In this document: one piece after another, positions 16,608 to 25,242 of the stretch
Position numbering within the stretch: position 1 is the stretch's first letter
Layout: the number at the start of each line of letters is the position of its first letter
Assembly: GCA_021324015.1 (NCBI GenBank)
Contig: JAJPJX010000141.1
Span: 35,485-99,484, forward strand
Reading direction: 5' to 3'
Length of the DNA: 64,000 bases
From: Solibacteraceae bacterium
Lineage (GTDB): Bacteria > Acidobacteriota > Terriglobia > Bryobacterales > Bryobacteraceae
Notes under the pieces: model-generated
Told to the model about the DNA's origin: nothing
Database searches by the model: none
The model's input: only the letters and a program-made list of their open reading frames with translations
Made by a program: the position numbers and the translations under genes

Positions 16608-19010
16608 ATGCGAACCTTGGCGCTGTGGTTTTCGGCCGCTCTCCTGGCGGCTGCTCCGCGCACTCCCCAAAAGCTGCTGGTAGAACCGCATGATCCGCTG
16701 CTCTTCGGCAAGGGCGCGCGGCAGCAGCTTGTGGTGGTGCTGCGCTATTCCGACGGCACGGAAGAGGATGTGACCGCGAAGGCGCGGTTTGTTTCGGCGC
16801 GGCCGGCGGTGGCAGGGGTGGATGCGGGCGGCGTGGTGACGGCGGAAGCCAACGGCGGCGCGGAGATCCGGGTGCGCTACGCAGGCTACGAGGCAGCAAC
16901 GACCGCGCTGGTGCAGCACGGCGGCGAACCGATGCCGGCGAGCTTCAGCGGCGACATCCTGCCGGTGCTGACCAAGATCGGGTGCAACGGCGGCAGTTGC
17001 CACGGCGCGCTGAACGGGCAGAACGGCTTCAAGCTCTCGCTGTTCGGCTACGACCCGGCGGCGGATTACGACATGATCGTGCACAAGCACGGCGGGCGGC
17101 GGCTGAACCTGGCGGACCCTGAGAAGAGCCTGCTGCTCGAGAAGCCCACCTTCCAGGTGCCGCACGGCGGCGGCAAGAGGCTGAAAAAAGGCTCCGCGGA
17201 TTACAACACGCTGCTGGCCTGGATCCGCGGCGGGGCGAAGCTGGTGCCGGCCAACGAACGGCGGGTGGTCTCGCTGACGGTAACGCCGACAAATACGGTG
17301 CTGTTCGGCAAGGGCGCGACGCGGCAGTTGCTGGTGACGGCGCGCTACTCGGACGGGACCGAGCGCGACGTGACGCGCACGGTGGGGTTCCAGTCCAACG
17401 ACGATTCGCTGGTCAAAGTCTCGGCGGAAGGCCTGGTCACGGCCGAGCGCGGCGGCGAGACAGCCATCACGGTGCGGGCGCCGGGAGTGGCGGCCGCGGC
17501 CAAGGTGGGCGTGGTGACCGAGTCGCGCGAAGTGCCGGCGATCGTCTCGGACAATTTCATCGACCGTTTCGTCTTCGAGAAGCTACGGGAGCTGGAGATT
17601 CCGCCTTCGGAGCCGTGCGACGACGCGACCTTCCTGCGGCGGGCGTACCTGGACATCATCGGGGTGATTCCGAGCGCGGACGAGGCGCGCCGGTTCCTGG
17701 CGGACCGGGACCCGAACAAGCGCGCCAAGCTGGTGGACAGGCTGGTCGAGCGGCCGGAATACGCGGATTTCTGGGCGCTCTACTGGGGCGACCACCTGAA
17801 CAACACCAAACAGCTTCTGTACAACAAAGGCCCGTACACGTTCACGCGCTGGCTGCACGACGCCTTCCGCAAGAACATGCCGTACGACCAGTTCGCGCGG
17901 GCGCTGCTGACTTCGTCGGGCAACATGTACGACGCGCCGGCCACCAGCTTCTACCCGCTCATGAAGAAGGAGCAGGACCTGGCCGCCATCACCAGCCAGT
18001 TGTTCCTGGGGGTGAGCATCGAATGCGCGCGCTGCCACAACCACCCGCTGGAGAAGTGGAGCCGGGACGATTTCAACGGCATGGCGGCGTTTTTCTCGCA
18101 GGTGCGCTATAAGAGCGCAGGGCCGCGGAACAACGAGCGCATTCTGTACGTGGACTACAACCGCCAGTTCCAGAATCCGGACACCAAGCAGGTGTTCCTG
18201 CCCAAACCGCTGAACGGCCCAGTGATGCCTTCGGGCCCGATGACGGACCGCCGGGAGATGCTGGCCGACTGGATCACTTCACCCAAGAATCCCTATTTCG
18301 CCAAGGCGCTGGTGAATCGCATGTGGCGCAACTTCATGGGGCGGGGGCTGGTGGAGCCGGTGGACGATTTCCGGGTGACGAATCCACCGACGAACCCGGG
18401 ATTGCTGGACGCGCTGGCCAGGGATTTCGTGGAGCACGGCTACAATTTGCACCACTTGATCCGGCAGATTACGTCGTCGCGGGCGTACCAGCTTTCTGCG
18501 CGGCCCAACGCGGGGAACCGCGAGGACAAGATGGCCTACGCGCGGCACTACAGCCGGCGCATGATCGCCGAGCAGATGCTGGACTCCATCGTGCTGGCGA
18601 CGGGCGTGCCGGAGCAGTTCAAGTCGCTGTACCCGGGGACGCGGGCGGCGGAACTGCCGGAGCCGGAGGTCGAATCGTATTTTCTGGAAGTGTTCGACCG
18701 GCCCAGCCGGCAGATCGTGTGCGAGCGCAAGCAGCAGCCGAATCTGAACCAGGCGATGCACCTGATCAGCGGGGACACGATTCAGAAGAAGATCGCGAGC
18801 CGGGAAGGCGTGCTGGCCAAGATGCTGGGCCAGGGGCGTCCGGCGGGAGAGATCGTGGAGGAGCTTTACCTGCGCACGGTTTCGCGGTATCCGGACGCGC
18901 AGGAGCGGCAGTGGGCCGCGGAGATGATTGGCAGGGAGACGCAGGAGAGGGGGCTCCAGGACGTGTTCTGGGCCCTGCTGAACTCGAAGGAGTTTGTGTA
19001 CAATCACTGA
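16608..19010 (+). CDS. DUF1549/DUF1553 protein with Ig-like domains and cytochrome-like motifs
   Basis: An 800-aa exported protein with a signal peptide (1-16). Domains in order: a bacterial Ig-like domain (about 22-100), a cytochrome-like segment with CNGGSCH at 126-132, a second Ig-like domain (about 220-305), DUF1549 (about 315-520) with a classical CARCH haem motif at 473-477, and DUF1553 (about 545-795) with FAKALVNRMWRNFMGRGLV. The first motif is CX4CH rather than CXXCH, a form often seen in this family. These proteins occur in Planctomycetes and Acidobacteria beside DUF1501 genes; a role in degrading complex sulfated or secreted substrates has been suggested but is not proven. Confidence 0.9.
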   Translation: MRTLALWFSAALLAAAPRTPQKLLVEPHDPLLFGKGARQQLVVVLRYSDGTEEDVTAKARFVSARPAVAGVDAGGVVTAEANGGAEIRVRYAGYEAATTALVQHGGEPMPASFSGDILPVLTKIGCNGGSCHGALNGQNGFKLSLFGYDPAADYDMIVHKHGGRRLNLADPEKSLLLEKPTFQVPHGGGKRLKKGSADYNTLLAWIRGGAKLVPANERRVVSLTVTPTNTVLFGKGATRQLLVTARYSDGTERDVTRTVGFQSNDDSLVKVSAEGLVTAERGGETAITVRAPGVAAAAKVGVVTESREVPAIVSDNFIDRFVFEKLRELEIPPSEPCDDATFLRRAYLDIIGVIPSADEARRFLADRDPNKRAKLVDRLVERPEYADFWALYWGDHLNNTKQLLYNKGPYTFTRWLHDAFRKNMPYDQFARALLTSSGNMYDAPATSFYPLMKKEQDLAAITSQLFLGVSIECARCHNHPLEKWSRDDFNGMAAFFSQVRYKSAGPRNNERILYVDYNRQFQNPDTKQVFLPKPLNGPVMPSGPMTDRREMLADWITSPKNPYFAKALVNRMWRNFMGRGLVEPVDDFRVTNPPTNPGLLDALARDFVEHGYNLHHLIRQITSSRAYQLSARPNAGNREDKMAYARHYSRRMIAEQMLDSIVLATGVPEQFKSLYPGTRAAELPEPEVESYFLEVFDRPSRQIVCERKQQPNLNQAMHLISGDTIQKKIASREGVLAKMLGQGRPAGEIVEELYLRTVSRYPDAQERQWAAEMIGRETQERGLQDVFWALLNSKEFVYNH

Positions 19011-19016
19011 CGGAAA

Positions 19017-19065
19017 GACAGGAGTAAGAAGTCAGGAGTCAGGAGTCAGGAGTTAGGAGTCAGGA
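19017..19065 (+). repeat. Tandem 7-bp repeat with embedded Shine-Dalgarno cores
   Basis: Five units of GTCAGGA (19031-19065; the fourth reads GTTAGGA) follow two degenerate units (19017-19030). Each exact unit contains AGGAG across its boundary with the next, and the array ends 7 nt before the DUF1501 ATG at 19073. Slippage here would change spacing and the number of ribosome-binding cores without altering the protein. Confidence 0.9.
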
Positions 19066-19072
19066 GGGTAGG

Positions 19073-20332
19073 ATGCTGTTCGGGCGGCGGGATTTCGTAA
19101 AGATCGGGTCTTTGGGGGCTCTGGGCGTCAGCCTGGAAAAAGTACTGCGGGCGAAGGCGAACAAGGAGGTCTCCTGCATCCTGATGTGGCAGAGCGGCGG
19201 GTGCGGGCACCAGGACACGTTCGACATGAAGCCGGACGCGCCCATCGAGTACCGCGGCGAGTTCAAGCCGATTTCGACGAACGTGCCGGGAATCCAGATT
19301 TGCGAACACCTGCCGTTCACCGCCAAGCAGGCGGACAAGTTCACGATTCTGCGGTCGCTCAAGTCCCGGGAGAACAACCACGAGCGGGCCATCAACTACC
19401 TGCTGACGGGGTACCTGCCGCTTTCCACGCTGGAGTTCCCGAGCATGGGATCGGTGGTGGCGAAGCAAAAAGGCCCGCGAAACGGGATGCCTCCCTACGT
19501 GGCGATTCCGAACACGTTTCCGTCGTACGGCGGCGGCTACCTGGGCGGGGAGTTCAACCCGTTTATTGCGGGCGATCCCAACGTGAGCGGCTACCGGGTG
19601 CGCGACCTGACCCTGCCGGTGGACGTGGACTGGCAGCGGGTGGGTAACCGGAAGTGGCTGCTGGAGCAGATGGACAAGAAATACCGGACGATCGACGCCA
19701 ACACGGATTTTGACGCGCTGGACGCCTTCGAGAAGCGCGCCTACGACCTGATGAGTTCGCCGGCGGCGAAGAAGGCGTTCGACATCGAAGCGGAATCGCC
19801 CAGCCTGCGGGAGAGGTACGGGCGCACGCCGGTGGGGCAGGGGGCGCTGCTGGCGCGGCGCCTGGTGGAATCGGGCGTGCGGTTCGTGACGGTGGCCAAA
19901 GGCTGGCTGAATTACGACACGCACGGCGACAATTTCAACATCATGAGAAAGGTGCTGCTGCCGGAGTTCGACCGGGCTTTTGCCGCGCTGCTCGAAGATT
20001 TACACGAGCGGGGGATGCTGGACAGCACGCTGGTGATCGCCAGGGGCGAGTTCGGGCGCACGCCGAAAGTGAACAAGGACGCCGGGCGGGACCACCACTC
20101 GAAGTGCTGGTCGGCGGTGTTCGCCGGGGCGGGCATTCCGGGCGGGCGGGTGCTGGGCGCCACCGATAAGACGGCCACGGAAGTCACCGACCTGCCGGTG
20201 GAGCCGGAGGACCTGCTGTACACGATCTACACGGTGCTGGGCGTGGACCCGCACACGGAATATCAGACGCCGATTGGCAGGCCTTCGAAGGTGGTCAACG
20301 GCGGCCACCTGGTGAAGGGACTGCTGGCTTGA
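19073..20332 (+). CDS. DUF1501 family protein (sulfatase-like), Tat-exported
   Basis: A 419-aa protein with a twin-arginine signal (GRRDFVKIGSLGALG). The DUF1501 family has an alkaline phosphatase/sulfatase-like fold. Characteristic blocks are ILMWQSGGCGHQDTFDMKP, RENNHERAINYLLTGY and the C-terminal VIARGEFGRTPKVN followed by RDHHSKCWSAVFAGAGI, with His residues that fit a metal site. It follows the DUF1549/1553 gene, its usual partner, and is preceded by the AGGAG-rich tandem repeat. Its stop overlaps the SDR start (TTGA). Confidence 0.92.
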   Translation: MLFGRRDFVKIGSLGALGVSLEKVLRAKANKEVSCILMWQSGGCGHQDTFDMKPDAPIEYRGEFKPISTNVPGIQICEHLPFTAKQADKFTILRSLKSRENNHERAINYLLTGYLPLSTLEFPSMGSVVAKQKGPRNGMPPYVAIPNTFPSYGGGYLGGEFNPFIAGDPNVSGYRVRDLTLPVDVDWQRVGNRKWLLEQMDKKYRTIDANTDFDALDAFEKRAYDLMSSPAAKKAFDIEAESPSLRERYGRTPVGQGALLARRLVESGVRFVTVAKGWLNYDTHGDNFNIMRKVLLPEFDRAFAALLEDLHERGMLDSTLVIARGEFGRTPKVNKDAGRDHHSKCWSAVFAGAGIPGGRVLGATDKTATEVTDLPVEPEDLLYTIYTVLGVDPHTEYQTPIGRPSKVVNGGHLVKGLLA

Positions 20333-21087
20333 ATCTCTTTTCGCTCTCCGGCAAAACGGCCCTGGTGGCCGGGGCCAGCCGCGGCATCGGTCTGGCGATC
20401 GCACAACAGATGGCTGGGATGGGCGCGCGCACGATTCTGGCGGCGCGCTCGAAGAAGGCTCTGGAGGAGCACGCCAGGGCGCTTCCTAACGCGACGGCCC
20501 TGGAACTGGACATCACCAAGCCGGAGTCCATCGAGGCGGCGGTGGAGGCGGCGGGCGTGCCGGACATCGTGGTCAACGTGGCGGGCACGAACATCCGCAA
20601 GCCGTTTGAAAAATACACGCCGGAGGAATACGAGCACATCCTGGCGACGAACCTGCACGGCATCGTGACGCTGACACAGAAAGTGGGCGCGAAGATGATC
20701 GCGCGGGGACAGGGCGGCAAAGTGATCATGATCGGCAGCCTGATGTCGCTGCTGGGGCTGCCGTATCTTTCGGTGTACGCCATCACCAAAGGCGGCCTGG
20801 GGCAGTTGACGCGGGCTCTGGCCGCGGAATGGGGCCGGCACAATATTCAGGTGAACTGCATCGCGCCGGGCTTCATTCTCACGGACCTGAACCGGCACAT
20901 GTGGGAATCCGAGAAGATGCTGGAGTGGCTCAAGGGCTGCCAGGCAAACCCGCGGCTGGGGACGCCGGAAGACGTGGCTCCGCTGGCGGTGTTTCTGGCG
21001 GGGCGCGGGGGTGATTACATCACCGGGCAGATCATTCCGGTGGATGGCGGCTACACTACGACTGCCTTCTGGCCGTTCCAGGCATGA
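20329..21087 (+). CDS. SDR family oxidoreductase
   Basis: A 252-aa classical short-chain dehydrogenase starting at TTG 20329, coupled to the DUF1501 stop. It has the NAD(P)-binding GASRGIG motif (about 15-21), VNVAGTN, a catalytic Ser in IGSLMSL and the YAITK catalytic Tyr/Lys pair. The C-terminal GDYITGQIIPVDGGYT block matches gluconate 5-dehydrogenase / 3-oxoacyl-ACP reductase-like members. Substrate is not predictable. Its stop overlaps the next gene's ATG by 4 nt, so it is inside the DUF1549-DUF1501 operon. Confidence 0.92.
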   Translation: MNLFSLSGKTALVAGASRGIGLAIAQQMAGMGARTILAARSKKALEEHARALPNATALELDITKPESIEAAVEAAGVPDIVVNVAGTNIRKPFEKYTPEEYEHILATNLHGIVTLTQKVGAKMIARGQGGKVIMIGSLMSLLGLPYLSVYAITKGGLGQLTRALAAEWGRHNIQVNCIAPGFILTDLNRHMWESEKMLEWLKGCQANPRLGTPEDVAPLAVFLAGRGGDYITGQIIPVDGGYTTTAFWPFQA

Positions 21088-21962
21088 TCCGGCGCGCACG
21101 GCCGGGTCTGTTTGTTCTGGCCGCCGTGCTCGCGGCGCAGCAACCGCGAAAGCCTGTACAAAAGCCCATCGAGTTCGTCTGCCCCATGGACCCGGAGGTA
21201 CGCGCCGCGGGCCCAGGAAAATGCCCCCGGTGCGGGATGCAACTGCGGCCGGGCATTCCGGAGCCGGTGAAATATCCCATGGAGTTCCGGGTGGACCCGC
21301 CGCAGATCCCCGCCGGGCGGCCGGTCACGCTGGAGTTCCGGGTGCTGGATCCGAAATCCGGCGAGCCGGTGAAGAAGTTCGAGATCGTGCACGAGAAGCT
21401 GTTTCACCTGTTCCTGGTGAGCCAGGACCTGGAGTATTTCGCGCACGAGCATCCGGAGTTCGACGGGAAGGGCACGTTCCGGCTGGCGGCGAAGTTGCCG
21501 AAGGCGGGCACGTACCGCCTGCTGGCGGACTTCTACCCGACGGGCGGCACGCCGCAACTGGTTCCCAAGACCTTTACCGCGGCGGGGTTCACGGTGCCGC
21601 TGGAGCAGGCGATTCCGCATCTCCAGCCGGACCTGAATCCCAAGCGGGGCGAGAACCTGGAGGTGGGACTGACGCTCGACCCGCCGCAGCCTATCGCCGG
21701 GAAGAAGACCATGATGTTCTTCCACCTGAAGCCCGCGGAGGGTCTGGAGCCCTATATCGGCGCATGGGCGCATATGCTGGCGGTGAGCGCCGACCTGATC
21801 GACACGATCCACGAACACCCCTTCCTGGCGGACGGTGGGCCCGAGATGCAGTTCAACGTATTTTTTCCGCGGGAGGCGATGTACCGGGTGTGGGTTCAGT
21901 TCCAGCGGAAGGGCGTGGTGAACACGGTGGCCTTTACCGTGCCGGTTTCGCAACTGCGATGA
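21084..21962 (+). CDS. Exported protein with heavy-metal-binding domain (HMBD-like)
   Basis: A 292-aa protein with a short signal peptide (1-20). Residues 33-53 form a heavy-metal-binding domain, VCPMDPEVRAAGPGKCPRCG, in which CPM and CPxCGM match the domain found at the start of Cu-ATPases and CusB-type adaptors; the usual CPMHP histidine is Asp here. The remaining 240 residues are two beta-rich repeats with His-containing segments (KLFHLFLVSQDLEYFAHEHPEF and AWAHMLAVSADLIDTIHEHPF). The repeated HEHP motif suggests paired metal sites. Function unknown; copper handling is a guess. Last gene of the DUF1549-DUF1501-SDR operon. Confidence 0.75.
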   Translation: MIRRARPGLFVLAAVLAAQQPRKPVQKPIEFVCPMDPEVRAAGPGKCPRCGMQLRPGIPEPVKYPMEFRVDPPQIPAGRPVTLEFRVLDPKSGEPVKKFEIVHEKLFHLFLVSQDLEYFAHEHPEFDGKGTFRLAAKLPKAGTYRLLADFYPTGGTPQLVPKTFTAAGFTVPLEQAIPHLQPDLNPKRGENLEVGLTLDPPQPIAGKKTMMFFHLKPAEGLEPYIGAWAHMLAVSADLIDTIHEHPFLADGGPEMQFNVFFPREAMYRVWVQFQRKGVVNTVAFTVPVSQLR

Positions 21963-22629
21963 CCACGGCGGCGGGCGCCGCGGACCAAAGCGAAAGGCGG
22001 GCGCCACGGGGCAGGCGCACGGGATCACGGAACTCGTAGGCGCGCTGCCACTCCCGGCGATAGTTCCGCAGCCAGAGAAGGCGCTGGACGGCGCCATCGG
22101 GGGAGACGGCCATCACTTCGAGCGAGCCGCCTTCGGAGAGCCGGTTGGGGCGGACAGAAAGCAGATCGAGGGGCCGGTCGAGCGTGAGCGGCGCAGTACT
22201 TTCGAGCGTGAGGTTGCGGGCGCCGGCGGAGCTTGAAGGGCCGGGCGGCGGTTCGTCAAAGCGCGGCGGAGGCGGCAGGTAGATAGGGTCTCCTTCGGGC
22301 GCTCCGCCTTCCACCCAGGCGACCAGCAGGTCGATTTCTGGCTGCGAGAGGCTGGGATCGTTCCGAAATTCGCCCACGCCTTCCACGGCTCCCCAGGGCG
22401 GCATGCGGCGGGCCAGCACCTCATCGCGAATGGCCTTGGCCCAGGGGCGGGCCTCGTCGTAAGTGACCAGCGAAAAGGAGCGGCCGCCCTCGCGATGGCA
22501 GCCGGCGCAATGTTTGTAGATCACGCGCGAGATTTCCTGGGTCCAGGTGAGATTCGTGGTGATGGGATCGTGCGCGCTGGCGGCGGTGGCCGCCAGCGCG
22601 GCGAGGGCGCAGAGGGGGCTAATCCGCAC
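21934..22629 (-). CDS. Exported c-type cytochrome protein, short paralogue
   Basis: A 231-aa protein with a signal peptide (1-19) and one haem c motif, CAGCH, at about 41-45. Residues 30-118 closely parallel the N-terminal domain of the upstream 438-aa gene: both have TY.EARPWAKAI, MPPW, FRND and LVAW..GGAPEGDP-type segments. The Cu-monooxygenase-like domain of the longer paralogue is missing and replaced by about 90 unrelated residues. It overlaps the upstream gene by 11 nt, so the two are one operon, and overlaps the convergent HMBD gene by 29 nt. Confidence 0.8.
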   Translation of the reverse strand: MRISPLCALAALAATAASAHDPITTNLTWTQEISRVIYKHCAGCHREGGRSFSLVTYDEARPWAKAIRDEVLARRMPPWGAVEGVGEFRNDPSLSQPEIDLLVAWVEGGAPEGDPIYLPPPPRFDEPPPGPSSSAGARNLTLESTAPLTLDRPLDLLSVRPNRLSEGGSLEVMAVSPDGAVQRLLWLRNYRREWQRAYEFRDPVRLPRGARLSLWSAAPAAVVIAVAKPAR

Positions 22630-23935
22630 TGTCGTTCTTTTGCTTCTTTTTCTCGGGGAAGAGGGACTTCGGATCCATGTGGGCGTCGAAGGCGACGTCG
22701 AAGAAACCGATCATCATCTCTTCCCAGCTTTGATCGCCCCAGCGGACTTCCTTGGCCGCATCGGGGTTGCCGGGATTGTTGACCGAGTTATCGAAGTGCG
22801 CGGTGCATTCGATTCTGGTGCCCTTGGGCAGCATTAACTGGTCCTGGGGCATATACCAGAGCTGCCAGGAGAAGTCGTAGCGCGGCACTTTCAGCAGCAT
22901 CTGCGATTCGCCGGTGGGATAGACGGCGCGGTATTCGAAATCCTTCCCGCGCAGGTGCATGTGCGGCAGCATGGCCACCAGTTGCGCGTCGTGGCCCATT
23001 TCGAACTCGGCGTCCACGCGATAGTTGGGGTCGCCGGCGGGGATGACGAACTTGCGGTTCTGGGCCGCGAGCGTCATGACGCGCTGGCGGGGCGGTTCCT
23101 TCGAGAACACCAAGCCCACCTTGGAGAGGTCGTCGCCGGGCTTGCCGTTGGCGGTGTAGTGCAACTGGAACACGATATCCGAGCCGGCCTTGACGAGGCG
23201 CGCCTGGCCGGGGGCGAGGATTCCGGCGGGCAGCCCCGGGGCGTAGCCGGCCAACATTTCGCCGCCGGACTCATCGTTGTTGCGGCGATTGCCGTTGGCG
23301 GCGCGATGGTCCTGCTTTTCGGGCACGAAAATTTCACCGGGCTGGTGGTCGCGGAACCACTTGGATTCCGGCGGGCGGAGGAAGGCGATCACGTGATGCA
23401 CCAGGGCGCGGTTGCCAGGGCGGATCTCCGCGGCCTGCACCCAGCGATCCTCGGTGAAATGCGTGGGCACAATGACGTACTGATACTCGATGGTGCCGGC
23501 GGCCGGGATGTGGAAGGCGGACGTCATGGCCACTTCGACGTCGGGCTTGCCGATGTTCCAGCCATCGATGAACGAGGCGGGCGCGGGCAGGTTTTTGGGG
23601 TCGCCCTCGGGCGCGCCGGAATCGGCCCAGGCCACCAGAGTGCTGATCTCGGCCTGCGACATGGTGCGGTCATTGCGGAACTTGCCGTAATGCGGGTCCG
23701 CGAACCATGGCGGCATTTTCTTGAGCAGCACGGCTTCCTTGATCGCCTTAGCCCAGGGCCGGGCCTGCTGGTAGGTTAATAGCGGCATGGGAGCCGCCTC
23801 GCCCGGCCGGTGGCAGCTCTGACAGTTCTTTTGCAGGATGGGGGCGACGTCCTTGCTAAATGTAACGCTCGACGGGACGGTCGCTGCCGCAGCGGCAAAA
23901 GAGGAAACGAGGCCCAGAACGAACGTCAATCGCAT
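22619..23935 (-). CDS. Cytochrome c / Cu type II monooxygenase-like fusion protein
   Basis: A 438-aa exported protein. A signal peptide (1-18) precedes a cytochrome c domain with CQSCH (about 38-42) and an axial-Met candidate in the MPPW region. Residues 130-430 resemble the copper type II ascorbate-dependent monooxygenase fold: LVHHVIAFLRP, FQLHYTANGKP and LPHMHLRGKDF give the His-His, His and His-x-His...-type copper ligands. The fusion suggests electron transfer from haem to a copper oxygenase site, but the reaction is unknown. The start ATG at 23935 has a good Shine-Dalgarno (GAGAGGGGAAAG). Confidence 0.82.
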   Translation of the reverse strand: MRLTFVLGLVSSFAAAAATVPSSVTFSKDVAPILQKNCQSCHRPGEAAPMPLLTYQQARPWAKAIKEAVLLKKMPPWFADPHYGKFRNDRTMSQAEISTLVAWADSGAPEGDPKNLPAPASFIDGWNIGKPDVEVAMTSAFHIPAAGTIEYQYVIVPTHFTEDRWVQAAEIRPGNRALVHHVIAFLRPPESKWFRDHQPGEIFVPEKQDHRAANGNRRNNDESGGEMLAGYAPGLPAGILAPGQARLVKAGSDIVFQLHYTANGKPGDDLSKVGLVFSKEPPRQRVMTLAAQNRKFVIPAGDPNYRVDAEFEMGHDAQLVAMLPHMHLRGKDFEYRAVYPTGESQMLLKVPRYDFSWQLWYMPQDQLMLPKGTRIECTAHFDNSVNNPGNPDAAKEVRWGDQSWEEMMIGFFDVAFDAHMDPKSLFPEKKKQKNDSAD

Positions 23936-23952
23936 CTTTCCCCTCTCAGGAC

Positions 23953-23958
23953 ATTATA
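23953..23958 (-). promoter_or_regulatory. -10 element of the cytochrome pair
   Basis: Perfect TATAAT on the reverse strand, 17 nt before the ATG at 23935, leaving room for the Shine-Dalgarno sequence. Confidence 0.5.
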
Positions 23959-23993
23959 CGGGGGCACCCGGAATTCAGATCCGTGAAATTGTG

Positions 23994-25232
23994 TTACGGA
24001 GTCTCGCCGCGTATCAGGTCGTCGTAGGTTTCGCGAGGTCGGACGATGCGCCAGGTACTACCTTCGACTAGTACTTCGGGCGGACGGGTGCGGGCGTTGT
24101 AGTTGGAGGAGAGCACGAAGCCGTAGGCGCCGGCGGTGCAGACGGCCAGGTAGTCGCCGGGGACGACGTTGGCCATTTTGCGCCCCCGCGCCAGGAAATC
24201 GCCGCTTTCGCAGACGGGGCCGACGACATCGGCGACGATGGGGGGGCGCTCGCTTTTGCGCAGAGGGATGATTTCGTGGTGCGACTGGTAGAGCGAGGGG
24301 CGGATGAGGTCGTTCATGGCGGCATCCACGACCACGAAGTCCTTGCTGGCGGTTTTCTTGCGGTAGAGCACGCGGGTGAGGAGTACGCCGGCCTCGCCCA
24401 CAATGGAGCGGCCAGGCTCGACCATCACGGCAAGGCCGGTATCTTTCAGACGCTCGCGGAGTTGGGCGATAAAGGCGCGGATCTGGGGGGCTTCCTCGCC
24501 AGCGTGGTAAGCCACGCCGAGGCCGCCTCCCAGGTCGATGTGGCGGATGTCGTGGCCGGCGGCGCGCAGGCGGGCGGCCAGGGCCAGGACCTTTTCGACG
24601 GCTTCGAGCAGGGGGTCGGTATCGAGCAGTTGAGAGCCGATGTGGCAGCTCACGCCGCGCAGGGCGAGATTGCGGAGGCCGCGGGCGCGTTCGTAGACCC
24701 CGTCGGCTTCGGCGATATCGATACCGAATTTGTGCTGCCTCAGGCCGGTGGAGATGTAGGGGTGGGTGGCGGCATCCACATCGGGGTTGACGCGGATGGC
24801 GGCATCGGCCTGGCGGCCGGTGCGGGCGGCCAGGGCGTCGATCAGGGCGAGTTCGGCTTCGGATTCGCAATTGAACGAGTGGATGCCCTGCTCGAGGGCG
24901 AATTCCACTTCGTCGGCGGTCTTGCCGACGCCGGAGAAGACCACTTTGGCGGGATCGCCGCCGGCCTTGAGCACGCGGTAGAGCTCGCCGCCGGAAACGA
25001 TATCGAAGCCCGCGCCGGCCTTCGCCAGCAGGGCCAGGATGGCCAGCGACCCGTTCGCCTTGACGGCGTAGCAGACGTTGTGGGGCAGGTCGCCGAAGGC
25101 TTCGTGATACGCGCGGAAGTTTCCGAGGATGGCCTGGCTGGAATAGACGTAGGCCGGGGTACCCACGCGGTGAGCGATATCCGCGAGCGGAACCGATTCG
25201 CAGTAGAGGTCGGAGGCGGAGTAGGCGAACAT
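23994..25232 (-). CDS. lysA: Diaminopimelate decarboxylase
   Basis: A 412-aa fold-III PLP enzyme that makes L-lysine from meso-diaminopimelate. ATG 25232 is chosen because the frame upstream of it belongs to the antisense of the neighbouring gene. Key motifs: the PLP-lysine YAVKANGS, HIGSQ, the phosphate-binding glycine loop HIDLGGGLGV, EPGRS and the second-subunit CESGD motif. Length matches the family. It is the last gene of a rpiB-deoC-phosphatase-lysA run, 10 bp after the phosphatase stop. Confidence 0.95.
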   Translation of the reverse strand: MFAYSASDLYCESVPLADIAHRVGTPAYVYSSQAILGNFRAYHEAFGDLPHNVCYAVKANGSLAILALLAKAGAGFDIVSGGELYRVLKAGGDPAKVVFSGVGKTADEVEFALEQGIHSFNCESEAELALIDALAARTGRQADAAIRVNPDVDAATHPYISTGLRQHKFGIDIAEADGVYERARGLRNLALRGVSCHIGSQLLDTDPLLEAVEKVLALAARLRAAGHDIRHIDLGGGLGVAYHAGEEAPQIRAFIAQLRERLKDTGLAVMVEPGRSIVGEAGVLLTRVLYRKKTASKDFVVVDAAMNDLIRPSLYQSHHEIIPLRKSERPPIVADVVGPVCESGDFLARGRKMANVVPGDYLAVCTAGAYGFVLSSNYNARTRPPEVLVEGSTWRIVRPRETYDDLIRGETP

Positions 25233-25242
25233 AAGGAGCGTC

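Noticed and set aside
14760..17165. 801-codon open frame on the minus strand
   Set aside because: Antisense to two well-supported exported proteins; its translation is Arg/His/Pro-rich with no motif, the expected result of GC-rich codon bias in the opposite strand.
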